Shown: piece after piece, positions 16,894-24,535 of the stretch
Position numbering within the stretch: the first letter of the stretch is position 1
Layout: every line of letters starts with the position of its first letter
NCBI GenBank assembly: GCA_040766655.1
Contig: JAXGQB010000021.1
Coordinates: 13,592-77,591, forward strand
Reading direction: 5' to 3'
Source: JALOOB01 sp040766655
GTDB taxonomy: Bacteria; Chloroflexota; Anaerolineae; CG2-30-64-16
Length of the DNA: 64,000 nucleotides
The notes under the pieces: model-generated
Databases searched by the model: none
What the model saw: only the letters and a program-made list of their open reading frames with translations
Told to the model about the DNA's origin: nothing
Position numbers and translations under genes: made by a program

Positions 16894-18369
16894 TTACCCC
16901 TCGCAGAAGCGGAGGGTGCGGTGTTCCGCGAGCTCCCGCAGCGCGGCGAACGCGTCGAGGAAGCATTCCCTGGGCGCGGAGACGAGCCCCGCGCCGACCA
17001 TGCCGACCCCGGGATCCTTGTGCGCGATGCCCGTGTTGAGCCGGGGCGTGATGCCGGTGCGCATGACCTTGCGCACGTCGATGCCGATGGGCGTCCCGCG
17101 GAAGTTGAGGCTCGGGATCGTGAACGCGGTGTGCTCCCCCTCGGTGATCTCGTACATCTCCAGCGTGGCGTTCAGCGCGTCGGACGGTGTCCCGCCGACG
17201 AACTTGACGATGGCCGGCGCACCCGCGAGCGCGAACGCGCCGATCCCGCCGGTCTCCGTGATCGCGCTGTCGCCGATGTCGGGGTTCGCATCGTCCGCGG
17301 TGTACCCGGGCAGCCACAGGCCGGCCACCAGGGGGGCGGGCGCGGTGAACCAGCGATCGCCGGTCCCGCTGACGCGGATGCCCCAGTCCGTCCCGTTGCG
17401 CGCCATGGTGGTGACCAGCGTGCAGCCGGGGATGTCCTCCGCGGGCGCGAGCATGGCCTTCATCGCGGGCATGGACAGGTTGAGGAAGAAGTGGTCGTTG
17501 CCGTCGATGAAGCGCAGCACTTCGGCCACGACCGCGCGGTCAGCCACGGCCTCGACCAGCGCGGGGGCGATCGTGCGCAGGAACAGGGAGGTGCCCGCCT
17601 TGTTGCGGTTGTGGCACTCGTCCCCCATGTGCAGCGCCTGCGCGATCATGCTGCGCAGGTCGATCGGCCCGCTGACCGCCAGCGCGGCCTTCAGCGCGGG
17701 GTAGAGCACCCGGTCCATCCACCGCAGGCGTTCGATTACCTCGGGCCCGTACGCGCCGTAGCGCAGCACGCGGCCCAGCCCCTCGTTCTGCGTGGCGTAG
17801 GCCAGGTTGCCGAACGTCTCGTTCCGGATGATGAACACGGGCATGGAGGGGCTGATGATGCCCGCCATCGGCCCGACCGCGCCGTAGTGGTGGCAGGGCG
17901 CGAACTCGACCTCTCCCGACGCGGCCAGTGCCGCGGCCTCCTCGGGGGTCTCGGCGAGCCCTTCGTAGATCAGCGCGCCGATGACCGCGCCGCGCGTGGG
18001 CCCGCACATGCGGTTCCAGCCGATGGGCGGGCCGCTGTGCGCGATGAGCAGGCGGCCGTGCACCGGTGCGAAGCCGGGGATGACGTCGCGCGCCAGGCCC
18101 ATGCCCGCGATCACAGGGCGTCCCGACGTGATGCGGCCGAACGCCTCCGCATTGGCCAGGTCCATATCGATCCCATCGGCAGTGTGAGTTATAGTGACAT
18201 AACCTTCGAGCGGCGGACGCCAGTCGACGTGGGTCGCCTCGACCCCCTGGCTCACCATGCTCTCGTAGAAGGCCTCCAGGCCGACGTTGATCGGCCGCAA
18301 CGGACTCGAGAAGAGATCGGTCATCTTGAACAGGCCCTCCATGGCCCGGGGCAGTCCAAATGATGTCAT
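16894..18369 (-). CDS. DUF1116 protein, AllG/YlbE-like carbamoyltransferase subunit
   Basis: The 491-residue protein belongs to the DUF1116 family. In E. coli the member AllG (YlbE) acts with AllF (FdrA) and AllH as oxamate carbamoyltransferase, which phosphorolyses oxalurate to oxamate and carbamoyl phosphate at the end of anaerobic allantoin use. Conserved-looking blocks are HYGAVGPMAGIISPSMPVF, HMGDECHNRNKAGTS, FFLNLSMPAMKAML, TTMARNGTDWGIRVSG and KDPGVGMVGAGLVSAPRECF. The FdrA partner lies directly upstream, about 200 bp away. No AllH homologue or carbamate kinase is in the window. The start is uncertain: MTSFGLP at 18369 lacks a clear ribosome-binding site, and MTDLFSS at 18324 has GGAGG upstream. 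The substrate may be another ureido acid. Confidence 0.85.
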   Translation of the reverse strand: MTSFGLPRAMEGLFKMTDLFSSPLRPINVGLEAFYESMVSQGVEATHVDWRPPLEGYVTITHTADGIDMDLANAEAFGRITSGRPVIAGMGLARDVIPGFAPVHGRLLIAHSGPPIGWNRMCGPTRGAVIGALIYEGLAETPEEAAALAASGEVEFAPCHHYGAVGPMAGIISPSMPVFIIRNETFGNLAYATQNEGLGRVLRYGAYGPEVIERLRWMDRVLYPALKAALAVSGPIDLRSMIAQALHMGDECHNRNKAGTSLFLRTIAPALVEAVADRAVVAEVLRFIDGNDHFFLNLSMPAMKAMLAPAEDIPGCTLVTTMARNGTDWGIRVSGTGDRWFTAPAPLVAGLWLPGYTADDANPDIGDSAITETGGIGAFALAGAPAIVKFVGGTPSDALNATLEMYEITEGEHTAFTIPSLNFRGTPIGIDVRKVMRTGITPRLNTGIAHKDPGVGMVGAGLVSAPRECFLDAFAALRELAEHRTLRFCEG

Positions 18370-18380
18370 CAGGATGGCCA

Positions 18381-18432
18381 GGCGTCCTTCGACTGCGTCC
18401 GCCGCTCGCGGCGGACTCCGCTCAGGATGCCT
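18381..18432. repeat. Dispersed palindromic element, type A, copy 1
   Basis: The element has outer arms ggcgtccttcgact and cgctcaggatgcct around a central hairpin gtccgcc-gctc-gcggcggac-like. A second copy with the same outer arms but a different core is at 47639-47682, 29 kb away. It lies upstream of the DUF1116 gene. Confidence 0.75.
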
Positions 18433-18465
18433 GGCAGCGGCGCCGGCGGGGCGCTTCCCGCAACC

Positions 18466-18538
18466 AGGTGCCCGGCACTTCCCGCAACCAGGTGCCCGGC
18501 ACTTGCGATCCTTCGGATCGTTAAAGTGCCGGGCACCT
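18466..18538. repeat. Dispersed palindromic element, type B, copy 1
   Basis: Two direct copies of aggtgcccggcact (18467 and 18490 onwards) precede a hairpin cgatccttcggatcg and the complement agtgccgggcacct, so the whole can fold into a long stem. The inverse of the same unit is found at 28427-28494. It is a REP-like element between fdrA and the DUF1116 gene. Confidence 0.85.
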
Positions 18539-18571
18539 TAAGGCCGGGAGGCGAGGGCTCCCGCCTCCCGC

Positions 18572-20137
18572 TTAACAGACGACGCAGCCCTGCGTGATCA
18601 GGCCGGCCAGCCGGACGGACGACGCGTTGTCGGGCAGGACGAGCACGCCCGCGCCGCGCAGCTTTGCCTCCTGCGCGCTCAGGCGCTGCGGATCTGCCTC
18701 CGTGCCGCAGACCGAGGCGACGAAGAGGAGGTGGCGGCCCGCAGCGTGCGCCACCGCCTGCGCCTCGGCGATCGCCGCGAGCGCGGCGCCCGCGGGGTCG
18801 TCGTGCGCGCCGTAGCCCAGCACAAAGTCGAGCAGCACGACCGCGGTGGCGGGGTCGTGCGCCTCCTGCACGATGCGCCTGTTGCGCAGCGCGGGGTCGA
18901 TCATCGGGTGCAGCCGGCCCTGCGTGAACTCGTCCTCGCCGAGGTCGACGACCGTGTGTCCCGCGCTGTGGGTGCTGTCGGGGAGACGGTTGGCTTTGAC
19001 CAGCGGCGCGTTGCTGTGCACCGGCTCGGGCAGGTTCTTCAGCAGCAACTGGGCCTCGTAGCAGAAGGTGCCGCCGGTGTACAGGCCGCGCAGCGCCCAC
19101 TGGCCCTCTGCCAGCTTCGGCCGCTCCGCCTCGGCCAGATCGATCAGCGCCTGGCTGTCGGTCTCCAGGTTCACCAGCGCGTCGCAGTAGTTGGCGCCCG
19201 TGGCCAGCGCGGCCGCGATCGCCGCGGCCTGCGTCAGGGTCGTCGCGGGCAGGCCGCCGGCCCGCTCGATCGCGCCGGGATCCGCGCCGAGGAAGCAGAC
19301 GACCGTGGGCTTCTTCCCGCCGATCGCGGCGAGCACCTTCTGCGCCACGGCTGGTGCAGGCGGCTTCGAGATGAGGACGATGACCTCCGTGGCGGGGTCC
19401 TCCTGCAGCAGCTTCAGGCCCAGCAGCATCATTTTCCCGCCGATGGCCTCGCTCAGGTCGCGGCCGCCCGTGCCGATGCCCTGCGAGATGCCCGCGCCGC
19501 GGCGCGCGATGCCGCTGCTGACGCCCTGCAGCCCGGTGCCGGCCGCGCTGACGATGCCGACCGTGCCGCGGGGCACCGCGTTGGCGAAGCCGAGCGCGAC
19601 GCCGTTGATGATGGCGGTGCCCGCATCCGGCCCCATGCAGAGCAGGCGCCGGCGGGCCGCGAGGTCCTTCAGCGCGATCTCATCCTCGAGCGAGACGTTG
19701 TCCGAGAAGAGGAGCACGTGCAGCCCCGCCTCGAGCGCGGTGCGCGCCTCTTCGGCCGCGTAGCGCCCCGCGACGGAGATGACGGCCAGGTTGGCCTGCC
19801 CATCCGCCGCGATGGCCGAGGCGAGGCTCTTCGGGCGCACAGCGGTCGTCCCGGTGCGCTCCGCGCGGCGGCCGAGGATCTCCTCCGCCTTGGCCAGCGC
19901 GGCCTGGCCCGCAGCGTCGTCCGCCGCCTTGACCACGATGACCAGGTCGTCGGGCCGCGCGGCGGCGAACTCGGGGGTCAGCAGGCCCGCCGCGTCCACG
20001 AGCTCGCGGTTGGCCGGCGTCCCCATGACGACCGCGGCATCCTCGATGTCCGGCATGTCGAGCAGGGTAGCGGCCACCTGCATCAGGGTGATCGAGTCGT
20101 GATATTCGGATGGCTTGATCCGGGTGAGGATCGGCAT
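18572..20137 (-). CDS. fdrA: FdrA/AllF-like acyl-CoA-synthetase-fold carbamoyltransferase subunit
   Basis: The 521-residue protein matches FdrA, which has the fold of succinyl-CoA-synthetase-type (CoA-binding plus ligase) proteins. Seen are ASAIAADGQANLAVISVAGR, RLLCMGPDAGTAIING, GTVGIVSAAGTGLQGVSS and RGAGISQGIGTGGRDLS in the nucleotide-binding half, VIVLISKPPAPAVAQKVL, then GLYTGGTFCYEAQLLLKN and TVVDLGEDEFTQGRLHPMID in the C-terminal half. In E. coli this protein (AllF) is part of oxamate carbamoyltransferase with AllG and AllH. Here it pairs with the DUF1116 gene downstream. The product should be carbamoyl phosphate, usable by carbamate kinase to make ATP; that kinase is not seen here. 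The start MPILTRIKPSEYHDS is the only good choice. Confidence 0.88.
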   Translation of the reverse strand: MPILTRIKPSEYHDSITLMQVAATLLDMPDIEDAAVVMGTPANRELVDAAGLLTPEFAAARPDDLVIVVKAADDAAGQAALAKAEEILGRRAERTGTTAVRPKSLASAIAADGQANLAVISVAGRYAAEEARTALEAGLHVLLFSDNVSLEDEIALKDLAARRRLLCMGPDAGTAIINGVALGFANAVPRGTVGIVSAAGTGLQGVSSGIARRGAGISQGIGTGGRDLSEAIGGKMMLLGLKLLQEDPATEVIVLISKPPAPAVAQKVLAAIGGKKPTVVCFLGADPGAIERAGGLPATTLTQAAAIAAALATGANYCDALVNLETDSQALIDLAEAERPKLAEGQWALRGLYTGGTFCYEAQLLLKNLPEPVHSNAPLVKANRLPDSTHSAGHTVVDLGEDEFTQGRLHPMIDPALRNRRIVQEAHDPATAVVLLDFVLGYGAHDDPAGAALAAIAEAQAVAHAAGRHLLFVASVCGTEADPQRLSAQEAKLRGAGVLVLPDNASSVRLAGLITQGCVVC

Positions 20138-20179
20138 GGTCCCACTCCATTTGTCTCTGCCTTCAAGGTCCCTGACAGG

Positions 20180-20275
20180 GGCACGCGAAGGCGCGAAGGC
20201 GCGAAGATGATAGGACGCTAACTACCTACTCGAAGAGCACCTGATCGACAGCACGCGCAGGCGCGAAGGCGCGAA
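20180..20275. repeat. 9-bp tandem repeats (cgcgaaggc) in two short clusters
   Basis: Copies of cgcgaaggc occur at about 20182-20208 and again at about 20256-20276, flanking some 45 bp of unremarkable sequence. The same block (acgcgnaggcgcgaaggcgcgaaga) opens both clusters, so this is a duplicated intergenic repeat between the decarboxylase beta-subunit gene and fdrA. No gene is seen in it. Confidence 0.7.
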
Positions 20276-20280
20276 GACGA

Positions 20281-21444
20281 TCAGGCGCCGGTCATGATGG
20301 CGAGCACGATGCCGCCCGCCAGCACGGAGGCCACCTGGCCGGCCGTGTTGGCGCCCATCGCGTGCATGAGCAGGAAGTTGTCGTAGTCCTCCTCCAGGCC
20401 CATGCGATTGACCACGCGCGCGGCCATGGGGAACGCGCTGATGCCGGCCGCGCCGATCAGCGGATTGAACTTGCCGCGCGTCAGCGCGTTCAGCAGCTTG
20501 CCGAACAGCACGCCGGCCGCGGTGTCCATGGCGAACGCGAGCACGCCCAGCACCAGGATGATCAGCGTCTGCAGGTTGGCGAACGCGCCGCCCACCATGG
20601 TCGCGCCGATGGTGATGCCGAGGAAGATGGTTGCGATGTTGGCCAACTCGTTTCCTGCGGTCTTGACCAGCCGGTCGACCACGCCGGACTCCCGCATCAG
20701 GTTGCCGAACATCAACGTGCCGATGAGCGGGCTCGCCTGCGGCGCCAGGAAGCCGGTCAGCAGCGTGACCACGATCGGGAACAGAACCCGCGCCCGCTTG
20801 CTCACCGGGTTCTCGATGTAGGGCATGCGGATCCTGCGCTCGGCCTTGGTGGTGAGGAGGCGCATGATCGGCGGCTGGATGATGGGCACCAGGCTCATAT
20901 AGGTGTACGCGGCGACTGCGATCGGCGCGAGCAGGTGCGGTGCGAGCTTGGACGCGACGAAGATGCTGGTCGGGCCGTCGATCGCGCCGATGATGCCGAT
21001 GGACGCGGCCTCGGGCAGGGTGAACTGGCCCGTCGCCAGCGCCAGCAGGAGCACGGCGAAGATGCCGAACTGGCCGGCCGCACCCACGAGCACCATGCGG
21101 GGATTGGAGAGGAGCGGCCCGAAGTCGGTCATCGCGCCGATGCCGATGAACAGGATCAGCGGGAAGAGCTCGGTTTCGATGCCCGCCTTGTAGAGCGCGT
21201 AGAAGACGCTGCCCGTCTGCGGCTCGCCGGCCATGATGGCGCGCAGGTCGAGGCCCATGCCCGCGCCGGGAATGTTGGCCAGGATCGCGCCCACGCCGAT
21301 CGGGATGAGGAGCACCGGCTCGTACTCCTTCGCGATGGCCAGGTAGATGAGGATCCCACCGACCGCCAGCATCAGCACGTTGGCCCACGTGAGCTGCTGC
21401 ATGCCGGCGAAGATGGACAAGATGTTGTCCCATCCGATTTGCAT
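20281..21444 (-). CDS. Na+-translocating decarboxylase, beta subunit
   Basis: The 387-residue integral membrane protein matches OadB/MmdB/GcdB, which removes the carboxyl group from carboxybiotin and couples this to Na+ export. Typical sites are ILFIGIGAMTDFGPLLSNPR, IGIIGAIDGPTSIFVASKLA (the conserved Asp in the re-entrant loop region), TLMFGNLMRESGVVDRL and ELANIATIFLGITIGATMVG. About nine to eleven hydrophobic segments are visible. It is the last gene of the four-gene pump operon and starts 10 bp after the stop of the biotin carrier gene. Confidence 0.94.
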   Translation of the reverse strand: MQIGWDNILSIFAGMQQLTWANVLMLAVGGILIYLAIAKEYEPVLLIPIGVGAILANIPGAGMGLDLRAIMAGEPQTGSVFYALYKAGIETELFPLILFIGIGAMTDFGPLLSNPRMVLVGAAGQFGIFAVLLLALATGQFTLPEAASIGIIGAIDGPTSIFVASKLAPHLLAPIAVAAYTYMSLVPIIQPPIMRLLTTKAERRIRMPYIENPVSKRARVLFPIVVTLLTGFLAPQASPLIGTLMFGNLMRESGVVDRLVKTAGNELANIATIFLGITIGATMVGGAFANLQTLIILVLGVLAFAMDTAAGVLFGKLLNALTRGKFNPLIGAAGISAFPMAARVVNRMGLEEDYDNFLLMHAMGANTAGQVASVLAGGIVLAIMTGA

Positions 21445-21454
21445 GTCAGCCCCC

Positions 21455-21916
21455 TTAGGCCAGGCGCACGAGAACCTCTCCGTAGGCGACCGCCTGGCCC
21501 GCGGAGGCGACGACCTCGCTGACGGTTCCGGCGAAGTTTGCCCGGATCGGGTTTTTCATCTTCATGGCTTCGAGCACACAGACGACCTGGCCGGACTCGA
21601 TCGCATCGCCGACCTTGACGTCGATGGAGAGGAGCGTTCCCGGCATCGGCGAGGTGATGTCGTGCCCGCCGTTGGCGCCCGCGGGCGTGGCCGGCCGCGC
21701 GACCTTGACGTTGGGCATCGGCGGCAGCGCCGGGGGCTCGGGGGCCGGCCGCGGCGCCTCTGCCAGGGCCGGCGCGGGCGTGACGGAGGTTCCCATGCCC
21801 GAGACAGAGACATCGAACGGCTGGCCGTCGACCACGACCTGAAGCGGCGTGGCGCCGGGGTCCGGGATCTCAACGTGATACTTCTTGCCCTGGATCGTTA
21901 CATCGAAGGTTGGCAC
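21455..21916 (-). CDS. Biotin carboxyl carrier subunit of the decarboxylase pump
   Basis: The 153-residue protein begins with GTG (V in VPTFDVTIQGKKYHVE), preceded by AAAGGGAA. A longer frame upstream overlaps the gamma subunit and is rejected. Residues about 1-40 form the assembly region, and about 45-75 form a proline/alanine linker (flexible arm). The C-terminal biotinyl domain is complete: DITSPMPGTLLSIDVKVGD, then the biotinylated Lys in VLEAMKMKNPI, then GTVSEVVASAGQAVAYGE. It shuttles the carboxyl group from carboxyltransferase to the beta subunit. Confidence 0.94.
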   Translation of the reverse strand: MPTFDVTIQGKKYHVEIPDPGATPLQVVVDGQPFDVSVSGMGTSVTPAPALAEAPRPAPEPPALPPMPNVKVARPATPAGANGGHDITSPMPGTLLSIDVKVGDAIESGQVVCVLEAMKMKNPIRANFAGTVSEVVASAGQAVAYGEVLVRLA

Positions 21917-21944
21917 AGCAGTTCCCTTTCTGTTCGTCGCAGCA

Positions 21945-22394
21945 TCAGTCGGCGCTGAAATCGTGAGGTCGTTCGGCGGCGCGCGGCGGCTGCCAGGATT
22001 GGAGCGCGCGGGCGCGGTTTCCCGTGACCCAGGAGGGCGCAACGCGGCCGTGCTCGAACGCCGGTCCGGCCGGCGCCTCGAAAAGGAGCGGCAGCGCGTT
22101 GGACAGGAGCGCACCGGCGACGACCGCGGCCACGTGCGCTCTCTCGGCCGTCAGCGCGTCGGCTGCTGCGAGCGCAACCAGTTGGCTCTCGGCCGTGTCT
22201 GTCGTCTCAGCAACGACGCCGCGCGCCTCCTGCACGGGCTCGGGCCTGTCCTTCAGCACGACGCCGAGCAATTTCAGCAGGGCCCAGAGCAGGGCCAGGG
22301 AGGCAAAGACGAGGCCCATGCCGAGGGCCGTGATGATCAGCCCCGATCTGAGCAGTTCTCCAGTGGTTGGATTCACTTCGTCACGCTCCGTCAC
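21945..22394 (-). CDS. OadG-family (gamma/delta) subunit of the decarboxylase pump
   Basis: The 149-residue protein has one N-terminal membrane helix (LLRSGLIITALGMGLVFASL) and a cytoplasmic tail. The tail includes DTAESQLVALAAADALTAER, the segment typical of the delta/gamma subunits of methylmalonyl-CoA or glutaconyl-CoA decarboxylase. It tethers the carboxyltransferase to the membrane beta subunit. It starts with GTG immediately after the TGA of the carboxyltransferase gene (no gap), so translation is coupled. Confidence 0.87.
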   Translation of the reverse strand: MTERDEVNPTTGELLRSGLIITALGMGLVFASLALLWALLKLLGVVLKDRPEPVQEARGVVAETTDTAESQLVALAAADALTAERAHVAAVVAGALLSNALPLLFEAPAGPAFEHGRVAPSWVTGNRARALQSWQPPRAAERPHDFSAD

Positions 22395-23939
22395 TCACAC
22401 CGGCATCAGGCCGTGTTTCTTCGGCGGATTGCTGGCCACCTTCGAGCGCAGGATCTCGAGCGCGTTCACCAGGCGAAGCCGCGTATAGCTGGGCTCGATG
22501 ACCTCATCGATCTGGCCCATGTCTGCGGCTGCGTACGGGTTGTGGAAGCGATCGACATACTCCTGCAGCAGTTTCCGGCGCAGCTCGTCGGGATCGTCGG
22601 CGCGTCTCAGTTCCTCCCGGTAGAGGATGTTGATGGCGCCCTCGGGGCCCATGACCGCGATCTCCGCGGTGGGCCACGCATAGGCCAGGTCAGTGCGCAT
22701 CTGTTTGCTGCTCATCGCGATGTACGCGCCGCCCATGGCCTTGCGGACCACGACGCTGATCTTGGGCACCGTCGCCTCGCAGTACGCGTAGATGACCTTG
22801 GCGCCGTGACGGATGATGCCGCCATGTTCCTGTGCCACACCGGGCATGTAGCCGGGCGTGTCGACGAAGGTGATGACCGGCAGGTTGAACGCGTCGCAGA
22901 AGCGGACCCAGCGCGCGATCTTGTCCGAAGAGTCGATGTCGAGCACGCCGGCGAGGTACATGGGCTGGTTCGCGACGACGCCGACGGGGAAGCCGTCGAG
23001 CCGCGCCAGGCCGACCAGCGCGTTCCTGGCATAGTGTGCGTGCACCTCGAGGAAGCTGCCCCGATCGAAGACGCTGGAGAGCACCTGGCGCATGTCGTAG
23101 GGCTGGCTCGAATCATCGGGCACCAGGTGGTCCAGGATGTCATCGCGGCGCGCGGGGTCATCGTAGGGGTGCACGCGCGGCGGGTCCTCGCTGTTGTTCT
23201 GGGGCAGGTAGGAGAGGATCTCCTTGATCAGGCGGAACGCGGCCATCTCATCATCGGCCGCAAAATGGGCGACGCCGCTGCGGACGTTGTGGGCGACTGT
23301 GCCGCCCAGCGTGTTGAAGTCCACCTCCTCGCCCGTCACCGCCTTGATGACGTCCGGCCCGGTGATGAACATGTAGCTCGTCTTGCGGACCATGACGATG
23401 AAGTCGGTCAGGGCGGGGGAGTAGACGGCACCGCCCGCGCACGGTCCCATCTGAACCGAGATCTGCGGCACGACCCCGGAGGCCATGACGTTGCGCACGA
23501 AGAGCTCGCCGTAAGCGGCCAGGCTGCGCACGCCCTCCTGGATGCGCGCGCCGCCCGAATCGAGCAGGCCGATGACGGGTGTGCCGCTCTCCATGGCCAG
23601 CTCCATGATCTTGCACACCTTCTGCGACTGGACCTCGGAGAAGGACCCGCCGAGCACGGTGAAGTCCTGCGCATAGAGGGCCACGCGGCGGCCGTCGATC
23701 TTGGCGAAGCCTGTCACGACGCCATCCCCGGGATAGCGTTTCTCGGCCATGCCGAAGTCGCTGAAGTTGTGCGTGGCGAGCCGGCCCAGCTCCTGGAACG
23801 AGCCTGCGTCCACGAGCGCGTCGATGCGCTCCCGCGCGGTGAGCTTTCCGCGTTTGTGCTGGTCATCGATGCGGCCCTGCCCGCCCCCGAGCTTCGCCTT
23901 GGTGCGCATCTCCCGGAGTTCTTCGAGTTTGTCTTTCAT
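22395..23939 (-). CDS. Carboxyltransferase (alpha) subunit, methylmalonyl-CoA/propionyl-CoA type
   Basis: The 514-residue protein is a full acyl-CoA carboxyltransferase with both halves fused, as in MmdA and PccB. It starts with MKDKLEELREMRTKAKLGGG, and the N-terminal half has GVVTGFAKIDGRRVALYAQD, DSGGARIQEGVRSL and GPCAGGAVYSPALTDF. The C-terminal half has GFPVGVVANQPMYLAGVLD, TFVDTPGYMPGVAQEHGGI and RKAMGGAYIAMSSK. It moves CO2 from methylmalonyl-CoA (or malonyl-type CoA esters) onto biotin. The presence of beta, gamma/delta and biotin carrier genes in the same operon, with no biotin carboxylase, shows a decarboxylating Na+ pump rather than propionyl-CoA carboxylase. Confidence 0.93.
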   Translation of the reverse strand: MKDKLEELREMRTKAKLGGGQGRIDDQHKRGKLTARERIDALVDAGSFQELGRLATHNFSDFGMAEKRYPGDGVVTGFAKIDGRRVALYAQDFTVLGGSFSEVQSQKVCKIMELAMESGTPVIGLLDSGGARIQEGVRSLAAYGELFVRNVMASGVVPQISVQMGPCAGGAVYSPALTDFIVMVRKTSYMFITGPDVIKAVTGEEVDFNTLGGTVAHNVRSGVAHFAADDEMAAFRLIKEILSYLPQNNSEDPPRVHPYDDPARRDDILDHLVPDDSSQPYDMRQVLSSVFDRGSFLEVHAHYARNALVGLARLDGFPVGVVANQPMYLAGVLDIDSSDKIARWVRFCDAFNLPVITFVDTPGYMPGVAQEHGGIIRHGAKVIYAYCEATVPKISVVVRKAMGGAYIAMSSKQMRTDLAYAWPTAEIAVMGPEGAINILYREELRRADDPDELRRKLLQEYVDRFHNPYAAADMGQIDEVIEPSYTRLRLVNALEILRSKVASNPPKKHGLMPV

Positions 23940-23956
23940 CGCTGATGGCCCTCTTC

Positions 23957-23985
23957 TTGCCGTCGAGTGTATCGTGTGATAAGAT
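23957..23985 (+). promoter_or_regulatory. Promoter of tRNA-Ser(CGA)
   Basis: A -35 box TTGCCG (23957-23962), a 17-bp spacer and a -10 box TAAGAT (23980-23985) place the start about 7 bases before the mature tRNA. It lies in the short divergent gap with the decarboxylase operon. Confidence 0.65.
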
Positions 23986-23998
23986 AAGACCCGTGTAC

Positions 23999-24088
23999 GG
24001 AGAGGTCGCATAGTTGGCCTAGTGCGCGCGTCTCGAAAACGCGTATCCTCGAAAGGGATCGTGGGTTCGAATCCCACCCTCTCCGCCA
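23999..24088 (+). tRNA. tRNA-Ser(CGA)
   Basis: The acceptor stem is ggagagg / cctctcc, the anticodon loop CTCGAAA gives anticodon CGA (codon UCG), there is a class II long variable arm (tatcctcgaaagggatc), and the T arm is gtggg-ttcgaat-cccac. Discriminator G is followed by an encoded CCA (24086-24088). Confidence 0.97.
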
Positions 24089-24098
24089 TAGAAGCAAG

Positions 24099-24126
24099 AA
24101 CCCCACTGCTGCGTGGGGTTTCTTTG
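24099..24126 (+). terminator. Intrinsic terminator after tRNA-Ser(CGA)
   Basis: An 8-bp stem aaccccac / gtggggtt with a TGCTGC loop is followed by tctttgtt. It lies 11 bases after the tRNA. Confidence 0.9.
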
Positions 24127-24258
24127 TTAAGCGCGTCGAATGTTCGGGCGACGGCAATGTCGCAACCATTGTAGTCGCCTCTGCCGCATGAGGCTATGAT
24201 GAGGGTCATACGCTGCCCGACAGGTTTGGCCGGGGCCAACGGATTCAGGCCACTGGAT

Positions 24259-24287
24259 TTGATCGGCGGCGCAAGTTGCACTATAAT
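24259..24287 (+). promoter_or_regulatory. Promoter of tRNA-Ser(GGA)
   Basis: A -35 box TTGATC (24259-24264), a 17-bp spacer and a perfect -10 TATAAT (24282-24287) give a start about 6 bases before the mature tRNA at 24300. Confidence 0.85.
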
Positions 24288-24299
24288 TACTTTCCTTGA

Positions 24300-24386
24300 G
24301 GAGAGGTCGCATAGTTCGGCCGAGTGCGCGCGACTGGAAATCGCGTATCCCGCAAGGGATCGAGGGTTCAAATCCCTCCCTCTCCG
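24300..24386 (+). tRNA. tRNA-Ser(GGA)
   Basis: The acceptor stem ggagagg / cctctcc is identical to that of the other serine tRNA 300 bp upstream. The anticodon loop CTGGAAA gives anticodon GGA (codons UCC/UCU). There is a long variable arm, and the T arm is gaggg-ttcaaat-ccctc. After discriminator G the sequence reads cct, so CCA is not encoded, unlike in its neighbour. Confidence 0.97.
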
Positions 24387-24393
24387 CCTTACG

Positions 24394-24424
24394 AGCCGGG
24401 TGATCCAGGATCATCCGGCTTTTT
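24394..24424 (+). terminator. Intrinsic terminator after tRNA-Ser(GGA)
   Basis: The stem agccgggtgat / atcatccggct (one G-U pair) is followed by tttttgt. Confidence 0.9.
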
Positions 24425-24451
24425 GTATGCCTCATCTCCGATTTCGCTTCC

Positions 24452-24507
24452 TTGTCAGCCACAAATCAGATTTCTGACAAGCAGAACCCCTCAACTTAAG
24501 GTATACT
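24452..24507 (+). promoter_or_regulatory. Inverted repeat and -10 box upstream of the NfeD-slipin operon
   Basis: A perfect 7-bp inverted repeat TTGTCAG...CTGACAA (24452-24458 and 24474-24480, 15-bp spacing) lies upstream of a TATACT box at 24502-24507. No good -35 box is at the right distance, so an activator or alternative sigma factor may be needed. The inverted repeat is a candidate operator; this is inference. Confidence 0.4.
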
Positions 24508-24535
24508 GACACCATCAGCAGGGAATGGAGGACTT

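Noticed and set aside
22395..23939. Propionyl-CoA carboxylase beta subunit
   Set aside because: The protein alone would fit, but the membrane beta subunit, OadG-type subunit and free biotin carrier in the same operon, with no biotin carboxylase, identify a decarboxylase pump.
21885..23945. Open frame of 686 codons on the plus strand
   Set aside because: Antisense to the carboxyltransferase and OadG genes, which have full motifs and coupled starts.
24127..24462. Open frame with REGFEPSIPCGIRDFQSRAL and a similar one across the first tRNA (RRGWDSNPRSLSRIRVFETR)
   Set aside because: These are antisense readings through the two tRNA-Ser genes, a well-known source of false protein annotations.
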